64,000 nt of DNA from an uncultured Lachnoanaerobaculum sp. Its GTDB lineage: Bacteria > Bacillota > Clostridia > Lachnospirales > Lachnospiraceae. The stretch spans positions 1-64,000 of the forward strand of contig CALALP010000070.1 in assembly GCA_937925515.1 (NCBI GenBank). Reading direction: 5' to 3'. Positions 26,498 through 35,419 of the stretch are shown piece after piece. The translations under genes and the position numbers were made by a program. Position 1 is the stretch's first letter; each line of letters begins with the position of its first letter. A model generated the notes under the pieces. It did no database searches. It saw only the letters and a list, made by a program, of their open reading frames with translations, and had not been told where the DNA came from.

Positions 26498-27156
26498 TTC
26501 CTCCTATATAAAATAGACATAATTGTTATTATAAGTAACATTGTAGGAATTAAAAATGCAGACTTCCCAAAAATAACTAAACAAATCACAGATGACAATA
26601 CTCCTATAACTGCATAAATATGTTCTTTATTTGAAAGCCATTGTTCAGTAAATACTGTAACAAAAAGTGCAGTCATAGCAAAATCAATCCCCTTAGTATC
26701 AAATTTTATTATATCGCCTAAAATGCTCCCTGCACAAGTACCTATTATCCAATATATCTGATTAAGAAGTGATATGTAAAAATAAAATAGTCCTCTTTTT
26801 TTCTTATCTTCTTCCTCATAGGAAACAACCAAAGAATAAGTTTCATCAGTAAGTGAAAATATAGTATAAGCCTTTTCTTTTCCTAAATCTGAATATTTAT
26901 CAATCATTGAAATCGCATAAAATAAATGTCTTGCCTGAACCATTATACTTATAAGAAAAGTAGAGAAAAATGAAACCCCTCCTGACATCAAATCAATTCC
27001 TACATACTGCATTGAGCCACCATAAACAAATACACTCATTGCAACTGCCCAAAGTATACCATATCCCTTTGCCTTTGCAAATATCCCAAAGCCTGCCCCC
27101 AAAAGTAGGTAACCTGCCTTAATAGGTATACTTGCCTTAAACGCTTTTTTTAACAT
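26494..27156 (-). CDS. azlC: Branched-chain amino-acid exporter large subunit (AzlC)
   Basis: 220 residues, polytopic. AzlC features are AFKASIPIKAGYLLLGAGFGIFAKAKGYG, YGGSMQYVGIDLM, QARHLFYAISMIDKY and FSLTDETYSLV (the conserved SLTDE). Coupled to azlD by the 4-bp overlap. No regulator lies beside the pair. Confidence 0.92.
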   Translation of the reverse strand: MLKKAFKASIPIKAGYLLLGAGFGIFAKAKGYGILWAVAMSVFVYGGSMQYVGIDLMSGGVSFFSTFLISIMVQARHLFYAISMIDKYSDLGKEKAYTIFSLTDETYSLVVSYEEEDKKKRGLFYFYISLLNQIYWIIGTCAGSILGDIIKFDTKGIDFAMTALFVTVFTEQWLSNKEHIYAVIGVLSSVICLVIFGKSAFLIPTMLLIITIMSILYRRK

Positions 27157-27275
27157 AACCCCTCCCTATCTTATGTGAAATAGATTTAGATTTGAAATAT
27201 TATACATAAAATAAGAGGTAATTGCACTAAGTTTGAAAAATGAGAGTGTTACAAAATTACTTTTAATGTTTTTTA

Positions 27276-27310
27276 GGGGGTTTTCCTAGCCTTTGGCAAG
27301 GAAAACCCCC
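27276..27310. terminator. GGGGGTTTTCCTAGCC hairpin (repeat family copy 2)
   Basis: A perfect 16-bp stem with the loop TTT: GGGGGTTTTCCTAGCC and GGCAAGGAAAACCCCC, the A/A being the only unpaired step. Same design as the hairpin at 16,770. It lies between gpmA and azlC. Confidence 0.7.
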
Positions 27311-27356
27311 TAATCAAATAGTGATATATGTAACTTTATTTTTATTTAACCCTTAT

Positions 27357-28103
27357 CTACTTTGACTTACCTTGATTTGCTACTGCATTCATCTTTGCCG
27401 CAAGTTCCTCTTGATTTCCAAGATAATAATGCTTTATCACATTGAAATTATCATCAAACTCATATACTAAAGGAGTTCCGGTAGGAATATTTACATCAAT
27501 AATTTCCTCTTTTGAAAGATTGTCAAAATACTTAACTAAGGCACGAAGTGAATTACCATGTGCTGCTATAATTACTCTCTTACCTGCCTCCATATCCTTT
27601 TTAATAACTTCATTAAAATATGGAACTGCTCTTTCAATAGTTGTTTCAAGACTCTCATTTTTAGGTAGAAGTGATTTGTCAACATCTCTATACATAGGCT
27701 GCTTTGTAGCACTTCTCTCATCATCATCACTTAACTCAGGAGGCTTAACATCAAATGACCTTCTCCAAATCTTAACCTGATCTTCGCCATACTTTGCAGC
27801 TGTTTCAGACTTATTAAGTCCCTGTAAAGCACCATAATGTCTTTCATTTAATTTCCAACTCTTAACTACAGGTAACCATGCCCTATCCATTTCATCAAGT
27901 GCATAATTAAGTGTATGTATAGCTCTCTTTAAATAAGAAGTATAGCATATATCAAAATCATATCCCTCTTTCTTTAAGAGCTTACCTGCCGCTTTTGCCT
28001 CTTCAACTCCCTTTTCACTTAAATCTACGTCCATCCAACCTGTGAAAAGGTTAAGTTTATTCCACTCGCTCTCGCCATGTCTAACTAGAACTAATTTCTT
28101 CAT
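27357..28103 (-). CDS. gpmA: 2,3-bisphosphoglycerate-dependent phosphoglycerate mutase
   Basis: 248 residues, the standard length. It interconverts 3- and 2-phosphoglycerate in glycolysis. The phosphohistidine motif is [41 protein letters not shown], the [11 protein letters not shown] block and the second catalytic His in [19 protein letters not shown] are all present. Monocistronic, with hairpins or AT-rich spacers on either side. Confidence 0.96.
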   Translation of the reverse strand: MKKLVLVRHGESEWNKLNLFTGWMDVDLSEKGVEEAKAAGKLLKKEGYDFDICYTSYLKRAIHTLNYALDEMDRAWLPVVKSWKLNERHYGALQGLNKSETAAKYGEDQVKIWRRSFDVKPPELSDDDERSATKQPMYRDVDKSLLPKNESLETTIERAVPYFNEVIKKDMEAGKRVIIAAHGNSLRALVKYFDNLSKEEIIDVNIPTGTPLVYEFDDNFNVIKHYYLGNQEELAAKMNAVANQGKSK

Positions 28104-28187
28104 GCCAAAATCCTTTCTATATTTAGTGTAAATGTAAAACTAATAGCAAAAATAGTATACTCTAAAAAAAAGTTTAGGTCAATAAAC

Positions 28188-28925
28188 TTAGGCATCTTTG
28201 CCTACACAAGATATAAAATGATAGCCCTCACTTGTATCCTTAAATCTAACCTCACAATTTTGTGTCTGACCGGTCATTCCCTTTCTCTCAAAGAAAAGAG
28301 TTACTATACCATTTTCAATATTTCCTCTAGTAAATTTTATCTCTTGATATGTAGTATCTCCTCTATCAATAAAATAAAGGTCATATTCAGCCTCATACGC
28401 AAAAAGTGTATCTATCGGAAACTTAGGAGTGTAGTTTTCTATTCCTGTGGTCTTTTTCATATACTCATCTACAAATGACTTCTTAACACCATAAGTAGCA
28501 GTCATAAATTCATAATCATTTTTAGTTTCTAAGGCTTTTTTTATCTCAGGAGTCATAGCATCTTCGCCTATTCCATTATAAAACACCTCGCCCCACTGAA
28601 TATCTTCCGGAGTTTCATAGTCTTGTGTCAAAAATCCATTATAATTAACTGCCAAATCTGTATTATAAGCTGCAAGCTCATCTGCATTAAGTTCTCTATC
28701 AACAGTAGTGTCTATTACTAAACTTTTTCCCTCTTTTGCTTTTACAGTACTTTCTGTAGTTGTTTCCTGTGTAGTTTCTTCTTTCTTAGCTGTACTTTCT
28801 GTGGTTTGTTTTACTGCTTCTTCTTTTATAGTGGTTTCTTCTGTTGTTTTAACTCCTACTTCCTTATTGTTAGAGCAACCTGCTATTGTTAAAGCTGCAA
28901 GTAAACATATTATATATTTCTTCAT
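28188..28925 (-). CDS. Lipoprotein of unknown function with Thr/Glu-rich linker
   Basis: 245 residues. Lipoprotein signal LLAALTIAGCSNN with lipidated Cys17, then about 60 residues rich in Thr, Glu and Lys (TTEETTIKEEAVKQTTEST), a flexible spacer holding the domain away from the membrane. The C-terminal domain (about 75-245) contains LNADELAAYNTDLAVNYNGFLTQDYETPEDIQWGEVFYNGIG and GNIENGIVTLFFERKGMTGQTQNCEVRFK. I do not recognise a named family; similar lipoproteins occur in oral and gut clostridia. Confidence 0.75.
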   Translation of the reverse strand: MKKYIICLLAALTIAGCSNNKEVGVKTTEETTIKEEAVKQTTESTAKKEETTQETTTESTVKAKEGKSLVIDTTVDRELNADELAAYNTDLAVNYNGFLTQDYETPEDIQWGEVFYNGIGEDAMTPEIKKALETKNDYEFMTATYGVKKSFVDEYMKKTTGIENYTPKFPIDTLFAYEAEYDLYFIDRGDTTYQEIKFTRGNIENGIVTLFFERKGMTGQTQNCEVRFKDTSEGYHFISCVGKDA

Positions 28926-29005
28926 AAATCCTCCTTGTATTAAAAATTAGTAATTTCCAAGATACTATTTACTTATAACATATAGTCTAAGTTTTTTCCA
29001 TTTAA

Positions 29006-29041
29006 AAAAGCCTGATTTAATAAAACTTAAATCAGACTTTA
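29006..29041 (-). terminator. Terminator downstream of the interrupted reductase operon
   Basis: On the minus strand AGTCTGATTTAA pairs with TTAAATCAGGCT and is followed by TTTTTT. It is the natural end of the yedE-permease-reductase operon now split by the prophage. Confidence 0.75.
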
Positions 29042-29123
29042 GTATGAATTAAAGAATATAATTTCCTTGTAAATTTTTATAGTAATTTTTTCATAATATA
29101 GTTATTTGCAATTTTCTTTACTA

Positions 29124-30407
29124 TTAATTAAAATTATAATCTGTAACTATTTTTTCTCTTCCTGTGGTTTGGTCTAAGAAATATTCATAATTAGAAATTC
29201 CAAGGAAAGAACCGTCAATATTATAAAGATTTCTATAACCTAATCCCTGTAATGCCATAATTACATTATAACTTCTTTGAGAAGACCTACAATGTAGATA
29301 AACCGGAATATCTCTTGGAATTTCATCAAGTCTATTTCTAAACTCAGACATAGGTATATTAATTGAATTTATAAGATGACCTTGTGCAAATTCATTTGCC
29401 TCTCTAACATCAATTATAAAAGCTTTGTTTTCTACAAGTTCTCTTACTTTGTATACAGGGACTTTCTTAAAGTCTGCATGCATTACATTAAGTGCTACCA
29501 AAGCAGTATGATTTACAATATCTTTTGCTGTTGAATAATATGGAGAATAGCATAATTCAATTTCCTTTAAATCCTCTAAGGTTGCTCCCATAGTAATCAT
29601 TGCTGCAATTACATCAATTCTCTTTTCGGCACTCCCTTTACCAATAGCTTGAGCTCCTAAAATTTTTCCTGTTGGAACTTCAAATATTAGCTTAAAAAAC
29701 ATAGGGTTTGAGTTAGGCATTAATCCTACCTTATCATTTGGAATTGTATAGGCAAAGTCATAATTAATTCCATATTTTTTACAGTCTTTTTCATTTAGTC
29801 CCGTGCTTGCAACTGTCAAGTCAAATATATGTATACAGCTTGAGCCAATTACCCCTTTATTGTTATGATATTTTCCAAACATATGGTCTGCCGCCGCCCT
29901 TGCCTGTCTTTGAGCAGGCCCTGCAAGTGCAAGCCTTACCTTATCTCCTGTAAGTTTGTTAGTTACTTCAACTGCATCTCCCACTGCATAAATATCAGGA
30001 TAATTAGTTTGATAATTATGATTTACTAATATAGCACCTGTTTTTCCAAGCTCTATACCACATTCTTTTGCAAGTGTAGTTTCAGGAGAAACTCCTATTG
30101 CCATAACTACTGCCTCAGCCTTAACTTTCTTACCGGATTCCAATATCACTTCATTTTCTTTAATCTCAACTGCTTTCTCATTTAAGTTCATGTCCACACC
30201 CTGATCAAAAAGCTCTTTATGAACCACCTGTGCCATATCAAAATCAAGTGGTGCTAGAACTTGGTCTGTCCCCTCTATTAAATGAACTTTTTTTCCTGAT
30301 TCGATTAAATTTTCACAAACTTCAAGCCCAATAAATCCTGCTCCGACTACTGCAACTTCCTTTACTTTATCTGTTACAAGATAATTTTGTAATTTACTTA
30401 TATCTGT
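29124..30407 (-). pseudogene. C-terminal part of CoA-disulfide/persulfide reductase with rhodanese domain, cut by the prophage
   Basis: The reading frame runs from the prophage boundary (TDISKLQNYLVTDKVKEVAVVGAGFIGLEVCENL, the NADH-binding GxGxxG) through the dimerisation domain (YDFAYTIPNDKVGLMPNSNPMFFKLIFEV, KRIDVIAAMITMGATLEDLKEIELCYSPYYSTAKDIVNHTALVA) to a C-terminal rhodanese domain with active loop LHCRSSQRS. It has lost its start and the redox-cysteine domain, which lie 30 kb away at 60,571-60,983. Joining the pieces with one TCTGT gives a 563-residue protein without frameshift. A short product could start at the inner Met (30,236), but no ribosome site supports it. Confidence 0.95.
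30403..30407. repeat. Target-site duplication, left copy (TCTGT)
   Basis: TCTGT directly precedes the TG of the prophage end and is repeated at 60,571-60,575 directly after the opposite end. Mu-type transposition makes 5-bp duplications. Confidence 0.93.
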
Positions 30408-30415
30408 TGTATGCC

Positions 30416-30453
30416 GACACGAAAAGTGGCAAATTGCGACACAAAGAATGGCA
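30416..30453 (+). repeat. Transposase-binding-site-like repeats R1 and R2 at the late-gene end
   Basis: GACACGAAAAGTGGCA (30,416) and GACACAAAGAATGGCA (30,438) are direct copies exactly 22 bp apart, i.e. two helical turns. They match the motif at the opposite phage end (GACATAAAGAATGACA). The 22-bp spacing is like that of the R1-R2 pair of phage Mu. Binding by the transposase is inferred from position and repetition. Confidence 0.8.
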
Positions 30454-30479
30454 AATTCTTATTGTTATCCACAAATGAC

Positions 30480-30522
30480 AAAAAAGCTAAGGCAGTTATA
30501 TAAATATTACCTTAGCTTTTTA
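30480..30522. terminator. Bidirectional terminator near the phage end
   Basis: AAAAGCTAAGG pairs with CCTTAGCTTTT around a loop of about 17 bases, with A and T tracts outside the stem. It would stop late transcription at the phage edge and host transcription entering from the left. Confidence 0.8.
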
Positions 30523-30547
30523 AAATTTAAAATATTTAGTTTACCTT

Positions 30548-30752
30548 TTAAAGGCTATTTAAAGCCTCTTTAATTCTTGTATTTGCAATATTGAAATACT
30601 TTTCTTGTATTTCAAAACATATAAAATTGCGGTTATTTTTAATTGCTGCTACTGCTGTTGTTCCTGAGCCTGCGAAAGCATCAAGTATAGTATCCCCTAA
30701 CTCGGTTGAGTCTTGTATAAGTTTAGCTATTAATTCTACTGGCTTTTGTTCC
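30548..30752 (-). pseudogene. C-terminal remnant of a DNA methyltransferase
   Basis: The frame reads KEQKPVELIAKLIQDSTELGDTILDAFAGSGTTAVAAIKNNRNFICFEIQEKYFNIANTRIKEALNSL. KPVEL...DAFAGSGTTAVAA is the motif X / motif I (AdoMet-binding) pair of beta-class DNA amino-methyltransferases. The catalytic (D/S)PPY motif and everything upstream are missing; a TGA stop lies four codons before the fragment, so it cannot be made as an enzyme. It sits beyond the tail-fibre genes, where Mu keeps its DNA-modification gene mom. Confidence 0.82.
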
Positions 30753-30893
30753 TTACATCAATAAATATTCATCTGTCTTCATAAACTCTTCTACTTCAGT
30801 TTTAAAAGTCTGAGGTATAGTATCAAGGGTATCCCTACCATGTTTAATACGACTTGCATAAAATTTTATTTTAGCTTTTCTTCTTCTACTCAT
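30753..30893 (-). CDS. Small basic phage protein after the tail-fibre genes
   Basis: 46 residues, MSRRRKAKIKFYASRIKHGRDTLDTIPQTF and so on, ending DEYLLM. It overlaps the upstream gene by 8 bp, which supports translational coupling. The central DTIPQTFKTEVEEFM segment resembles XkdX-like short tail-region proteins only in place and size. Its stop codon abuts the methyltransferase remnant, and its final codons may have been altered by the event that truncated the methyltransferase. Function unknown. Confidence 0.5.
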   Translation of the reverse strand: MSRRRKAKIKFYASRIKHGRDTLDTIPQTFKTEVEEFMKTDEYLLM

Positions 30894-31251
30894 TCTTATC
30901 TTCCTCCATGTCTGCTTTTATTAAGTCTGAAAGTACATCAACTCTTGAAGTAATCTCTTTTTTAAATTTTTCAAGTTCACTTAGCTCTTGAAACATTACA
31001 GCCACACTAATACCTACTACTGAACCTGTCTGATTTCGAGTGAAATCTGTATTTATTCCTTGTAGCTTTAAGTCTGTAAGAGTGCTAACTGTATCATCAT
31101 CTTTAACAGTCATTATAGATGTGTTATCTTCACTTAATTTACTCCTTAAATCGTCTAATTGAGCAAAGTTTTCAATTTGAATTACAAATGTAGTACTATA
31201 ATGACTAACTATATCAATTTCTGTCTTATCCTTTAAAATTAGTTTTGCCAT
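30886..31251 (-). CDS. Hypothetical phage protein downstream of the tail fibre
   Basis: 121 residues: an N-terminal beta-rich half (MAKLILKDKTEIDIVSHYSTTFVIQIENFAQLDDLRSKLSED) and a C-terminal coiled-coil-like helix (QELSELEKFKKEITSRVDVLSDLIKADMEED). The layout is that of short proteins found after tail-fibre genes in clostridial phages; a chaperone or fibre-tip role is possible. AAGGAAAT precedes the start. No named family recognised. Confidence 0.65.
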   Translation of the reverse strand: MAKLILKDKTEIDIVSHYSTTFVIQIENFAQLDDLRSKLSEDNTSIMTVKDDDTVSTLTDLKLQGINTDFTRNQTGSVVGISVAVMFQELSELEKFKKEITSRVDVLSDLIKADMEEDKNE

Positions 31252-31273
31252 ATTATTTCCTTTCTTAATGTTA

Positions 31274-32872
31274 TTAATTTAAAAATTCTATTTTGGTTAT
31301 TATTGTTCTACCAAATGTACTTGCATCGCTTCCTGTTTTATTAAGAATTACTCCTAGGGATAGGAAACAATGCTCATTAATAGAACTTACATCTATTATT
31401 AATTGTCCTGAAGTATCTAAGTGTTCAGGACTACTATGAGATGACATTCTACTACTTTGCCAAATTTCAATCTTTGATGCTAAAACATCTGCACACTCTC
31501 CAACTAAATACGCTCCTTGTGGCTTTCCTGCTCCTCTTTGTATCCCTACTGTATAATCTGCTTTTTTACTACTTGCTCTACCTATATAGCCGTGAATAGC
31601 GATTTCTGATCTGTTAAAACTTAGGGCATAAGGACTTACAATCGTATATATATGTCTATAAGAAACAACTACTTGCCTGTAATGTGTTAAATTAACCGAA
31701 GTATTTGGAGTTATACCAATGCCATAATCTTGTTCAGCGTAGTATTGATTTGATAAAAATGTTGTTCCTATTTTTAAATTAAGTCCACCGTCATATATAC
31801 CTTTATAACCGTAATCATTCATGGAGTTATAAAAAAATATTTCACCTTTAGCAACAAACCCCTTTTCAGCCACCCCTGACAGTAAATAACCGTCAAAGGT
31901 GGCTGAATTAAAAGCCACTTTAGAATTTCTATACTGATTTAACTCATTAGTCGTATTATTCAACTGATTTCGTACATTATTCAATTCATTAGTAGTATTG
32001 TTTAACTGATTTCTAATTGGCTCAGGGTGTTCCATAGAGCCAACTAGCCCACCCGGCATTGCAACTCCTGCCCTTATATTTTCAGGGCGATAATTTGGTG
32101 CATCTACTGCAACCCAATTTATAGCCCCCAAACGCCACCACGCAGGTACTTTAGCTAAAAGCTTACGACCACCAAAGCCATTATAATGCGAATCCCATAC
32201 AATAACTTCATTGTTCCAAGGTGCTATTAAATCACCTACTAGTGGATTTAATAGTTTCATAGTTCCACTAACTCTTAGACCATTTTCGCTCGTAAATGTT
32301 ACACCCTCTTGAACCCAATCAGCTCTAGCATTACCTAAATGGCTACCTGCTAGCCTAACCCTCGGACTCCACCTCCAACTATTATTTGTATCATCATGGT
32401 GTCTTCCATATACTCCCTCATTGAAAGCAGTCATTAAGTTCCCGTTTTCCCACCATACGTTCAATGCTGTAGATTCTCCACCACGGTTTGGAATAGTACC
32501 AGATATTTTTAATCCATTTTTACTCGTGAAAGTTACACCTGCAACTACTTCATATGGTTGTGCAGTACCTAGGTCATCAAATTTGACCGAAACTTGAGGA
32601 CTGTTATCCTCTCTATAATAGTATGCATTTTGAAAAGGCAAGTGAACTGTTAATATTTGTCTTTGTGTATCCCAATACAATCCACTTGAAGAAACAACAC
32701 CAATCATATAATTATTATCTTTTGTATTGACTGTTGTAATAGTCCCCTCAGTTATTTCATCATTACTATCACTAGTAATAGTAGTAAATCCTCTTAAAAC
32801 ATGCGATTTTAAAGCTGTTACATCATCTGAACCTACTCCACCACCTGCTTTTAGCCATATTCCTTGTGCCAT
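31274..32872 (-). CDS. Tail fibre / receptor-binding protein
   Basis: 532 residues. Residues about 105-215 hold two copies of a module (VAGVTFTSKNGLKISGT and VQEGVTFTSENGLRVSGT) with Trp-rich stretches between. Residues about 290-320 hold two copies of NQLNNTTNELN, a heptad-like trimeric coiled coil. The 200-residue C-terminus is beta-rich with no helix-forming stretches and is the likely receptor-binding tip. It begins immediately after the tail-collar gene, with TAA and ATG adjoining. Host range probably depends on this gene. Confidence 0.75.
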   Translation of the reverse strand: MAQGIWLKAGGGVGSDDVTALKSHVLRGFTTITSDSNDEITEGTITTVNTKDNNYMIGVVSSSGLYWDTQRQILTVHLPFQNAYYYREDNSPQVSVKFDDLGTAQPYEVVAGVTFTSKNGLKISGTIPNRGGESTALNVWWENGNLMTAFNEGVYGRHHDDTNNSWRWSPRVRLAGSHLGNARADWVQEGVTFTSENGLRVSGTMKLLNPLVGDLIAPWNNEVIVWDSHYNGFGGRKLLAKVPAWWRLGAINWVAVDAPNYRPENIRAGVAMPGGLVGSMEHPEPIRNQLNNTTNELNNVRNQLNNTTNELNQYRNSKVAFNSATFDGYLLSGVAEKGFVAKGEIFFYNSMNDYGYKGIYDGGLNLKIGTTFLSNQYYAEQDYGIGITPNTSVNLTHYRQVVVSYRHIYTIVSPYALSFNRSEIAIHGYIGRASSKKADYTVGIQRGAGKPQGAYLVGECADVLASKIEIWQSSRMSSHSSPEHLDTSGQLIIDVSSINEHCFLSLGVILNKTGSDASTFGRTIITKIEFLN

Positions 32873-33832
32873 TTATACCCCCTTTAACATTACAGTTACA
32901 TCAGTAGTTGGTCGTTTTTTGTTACAGTAAAAAGTTATACTTCCATTTGCAGTATTAAATCCGTCTATACATTCAGCTGATTTTTTATATTCTTTATTTG
33001 CTGCTTTTGGTATCACTGGAGAGCCAATAGGTATATCATTTTCGCTAACTCCCTCCACACTTACCGTTTGTAAAAATGTATTATTATCATTTTGCCAGTT
33101 TGCAGCTCTCAAAATTATAGTTCTTACTTTTGTATTCTTTTTTATCTCATCATTAAGAGCCTTGCCTTGGCTCGCTGCAAGTGGTAGGTCGGCTCTATCA
33201 GTTATACAGTTATTTATTAATTGGTCTTTATTTAAAACATATTTAAATGCAGTTTTAAGGTATGCAAATAGCTTTGAGATATTTACTTTACTTGCAAATT
33301 TGGACATAAATACATCAAAACTTGATATTTCTGATACTTTGCCACTATCATCAAATATAGGTTCTTGTATTGATTTTATATCTGCAGTGTACTTTGCTAT
33401 TTTGACGAAGTCATTATCTGACACGTCTAAAGTTATTTGATATGCATTGTCAAAAGCAAAAAACAATGTATACTCATAACTTATTTCCTTTTCGCTTATA
33501 GCTGGTACTCTTTCTCCTATTACGTCTTGACCTATACAGTAAAGTATCTCTTCAGTATCTGATGTTTTTGCATATATTCCTATCTGTTTTAGTGTATATT
33601 CTGTATTATTACTAAGATTAGATAAGGTTAGTAATAGTTTAGTTTTACCCTCATCTTTTTTAAATTCAATTTCATCTAATTGTAAATTTTGTTTTAATCC
33701 TTGTATTGTAAGTAAATCTTCAGGTGTATTTGAGTATCCTGTGCCACCTTCTGCTTTAGTAAAAATAAGAGTTGCTCCTGCAACTAAATTTGCCTGCAAC
33801 TCTTTTCCTTTTTTGGTCATTAAAAATTCCAT
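32873..33832 (-). CDS. Phage tail-collar fibre protein
   Basis: 319 residues. The N-terminal part (MTKKGKELQANLVAGATLIFTKAEGGTGYSNTPEDLLTIQGLKQNL, then LLLTLSNLSNNTEYTLKQIGIYAKTSDTEEILYCIGQD) is the N-terminal domain of phage tail-collar fibre proteins (DUF3751 type), which fixes the fibre to the baseplate. TDRADLPLAASQGKALNDEI near residue 220 is a recurrent fibre motif. Overlaps the YmfQ-like gene by one base. Together with the next gene it forms the adsorption apparatus. Confidence 0.85.
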   Translation of the reverse strand: MEFLMTKKGKELQANLVAGATLIFTKAEGGTGYSNTPEDLLTIQGLKQNLQLDEIEFKKDEGKTKLLLTLSNLSNNTEYTLKQIGIYAKTSDTEEILYCIGQDVIGERVPAISEKEISYEYTLFFAFDNAYQITLDVSDNDFVKIAKYTADIKSIQEPIFDDSGKVSEISSFDVFMSKFASKVNISKLFAYLKTAFKYVLNKDQLINNCITDRADLPLAASQGKALNDEIKKNTKVRTIILRAANWQNDNNTFLQTVSVEGVSENDIPIGSPVIPKAANKEYKKSAECIDGFNTANGSITFYCNKKRPTTDVTVMLKGV

Positions 33833-34350
33833 TATCTTACCTCTGCTTTAATTCTTTTACATTCAAATACATAAACTGCTGTAAAGCTTTTGCAAATTTT
33901 TTCTCTGTAAACATCATTAGCAAAAACAAAGTCAAAATGTGCAGGTCTTACATTTCTAAACCATTCTTTAGCTATTGCCTCATTCTCTATAAGTTCTGCT
34001 GTTGTAATTCTTACTGTGAAAATACAATCTTTTTCAGTTATCTTTACTTCTCTTGCACCTAGCATGCTTTTTAGCATGTATTCTAAATTCTTTATAGTCG
34101 GTTTAAGTTTTTGATTTTTCTTTGCAAATATTCTATATCGTCTTTGCTCTAAGCTAAGACTTTTATCAAGCTCAAGAGCATAATCATCTTCATATCTTTT
34201 AATTGTATCTACACATTTGAGTATATAAAGCTCATTAATAAAGCTTTCAACTGCTTTATAGAGTCTATCAAGCTCTATCTGTTCTGCATTAAAAAGTTCT
34301 TTTATCTGCTTACATTCACTAAAAATATAAGGTATACAATCTTTTAACAT
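33832..34350 (-). CDS. Baseplate-associated protein, YmfQ/DUF2313 (Mu gp48-like)
   Basis: 172 residues. MLKDCIPYIFSECKQIKELFNAEQIELDRLYKAVESFINELYILKCVDTIKRYEDDYAL, followed by LSLEQRRYRIFAKKNQKLKPTIKNLEYML, is the layout of DUF2313 proteins (Mu gp48, YmfQ), which sit between baseplate J and the fibres. Two bases separate it from the baseplate J gene. Confidence 0.85.
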   Translation of the reverse strand: MLKDCIPYIFSECKQIKELFNAEQIELDRLYKAVESFINELYILKCVDTIKRYEDDYALELDKSLSLEQRRYRIFAKKNQKLKPTIKNLEYMLKSMLGAREVKITEKDCIFTVRITTAELIENEAIAKEWFRNVRPAHFDFVFANDVYREKICKSFTAVYVFECKRIKAEVR

Positions 34351-34351
34351 A

Positions 34352-35419
34352 CTATTTACCTGCCTTACTTATTAATGGATTAGCTACATCTGGGAAAAAT
34401 CTTTCCTCAATATCTATTGATGTATTCATTTTATTAATTAGCACATTATCAGCATCTGCTACTCCCTCACAATTTAGTAATATACTAAGTATTTGTGAAT
34501 ATGATACCTTTATCTTACCCCTAGACTCAAAATCTAAATTTATAAAATATTCTTTTAGTTTTATTTTAAGCTCTGCTATTACATTTTCTAATGTTGCACC
34601 CTCTTTAAGATATACTCTGCCCATAACCATTATAGGCAAAGGCTTTGCTGCCTCTACTCTTACATTTACTCCTGCTAGCCTGCTACTTTCTATAAGTTCT
34701 GTAACTTGATTAACTAGTTGAGTGCTAGCCTCTGTATTATCATTTCCTATAATAATTACATCAACTGTACCATTGCCTCTCGCTAAATCTATTACTTTAG
34801 CTTTTCCTACCCCTACAACTTCTTTAGCCTTTACCTTATACCATGCAATGTTACCATATCCTGCTGAGGCTTTTTCATACTCTTTAATTCGTTTTCTATA
34901 CGCCTCATCAGTTTCTGCATCGTATCCTCCACTTGAGGGATTTTCATTAGTTACAGATATAAGTCCTTGATATGGTTTTATAAATTTATTTATTGCTCCT
35001 GCTAAAGCTTTCTTGCCTGCTCCTATTTCTTTACATCTTGCAGGTACTACAATTTTACCAGTGTGATTAATTGTGTATATACCTGTTACATAATATGTAA
35101 AATCTTCTGACTTTGCTCCTACTTCATTTGTAATTACTGTGTTTGGCAGTCCTGTTATAGTCAAAACTACTTCTTCATAGGTGGCAGGTAGTCTTTTAAT
35201 TCCATGATTATTTATTCCAAGCATATCAAGGTCTTCTCCGGTAGCTGTATCAAGATGACTTCTATCTATAATACTTTCATATTCTGTACTATAAAGCCTA
35301 GCTATTTCATTCGCTACTGCCTGCAAGTTATCCATTGTAAAACTACCCTCAAGCTTACTCTCTTTATTAACTAAGCTTGATTTCATTCTCTCAAGTATTT
35401 TTTCTTTTGTATTATCCAT
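34352..35419 (-). CDS. Baseplate J-like protein (Mu gp47 / XkdT family)
   Basis: 355 residues. Seen: YSTEYESIIDRSHLDTATGEDLDMLGINNHGIKRLPATYEEVVLTITG, GGYDAETDEAYRKRIKEYEKASAGYGNIAWYKVKAKEVVGVGKAKVIDLARGNGTVDVIIIG and PIMVMGRVYLKEGATLENVI. The ETDEAYRKRI block is a signature of baseplate J proteins, which form the wedge ring. The start overlaps the preceding DUF2634-like gene by 8 bp. Confidence 0.92.
   Translation of the reverse strand: MDNTKEKILERMKSSLVNKESKLEGSFTMDNLQAVANEIARLYSTEYESIIDRSHLDTATGEDLDMLGINNHGIKRLPATYEEVVLTITGLPNTVITNEVGAKSEDFTYYVTGIYTINHTGKIVVPARCKEIGAGKKALAGAINKFIKPYQGLISVTNENPSSGGYDAETDEAYRKRIKEYEKASAGYGNIAWYKVKAKEVVGVGKAKVIDLARGNGTVDVIIIGNDNTEASTQLVNQVTELIESSRLAGVNVRVEAAKPLPIMVMGRVYLKEGATLENVIAELKIKLKEYFINLDFESRGKIKVSYSQILSILLNCEGVADADNVLINKMNTSIDIEERFFPDVANPLISKAGK

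Noticed and set aside
29124..30236. The C-terminal reductase piece as an independent gene starting at the inner Met.
   Set aside because: No ribosome site precedes it, it would begin within the NADH domain, and the reading frame stays open back to the phage joint.
30405..30411. Alternative left phage end at the earlier TG (30,405).
   Set aside because: It gives no equal flanks on the two sides. Starting at 30,408 gives TCTGT on both sides and a gapless match of the two ends.
30465..30480. A possible third transposase site (CCACAAATGACA) after R1 and R2.
   Set aside because: It lacks several fixed positions of the motif; similarity may be chance in AT-rich DNA.
31926..32020. Short spaced repeats that could suggest a CRISPR array.
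   Set aside because: They are two in-frame copies of an Asn-rich coiled-coil unit inside the tail-fibre gene, with no cas genes nearby.
30408..34350. An invertible fibre segment with an invertase, as in Mu (G segment, gin).
   Set aside because: No recombinase gene and no inverted repeats around the fibre genes were found.
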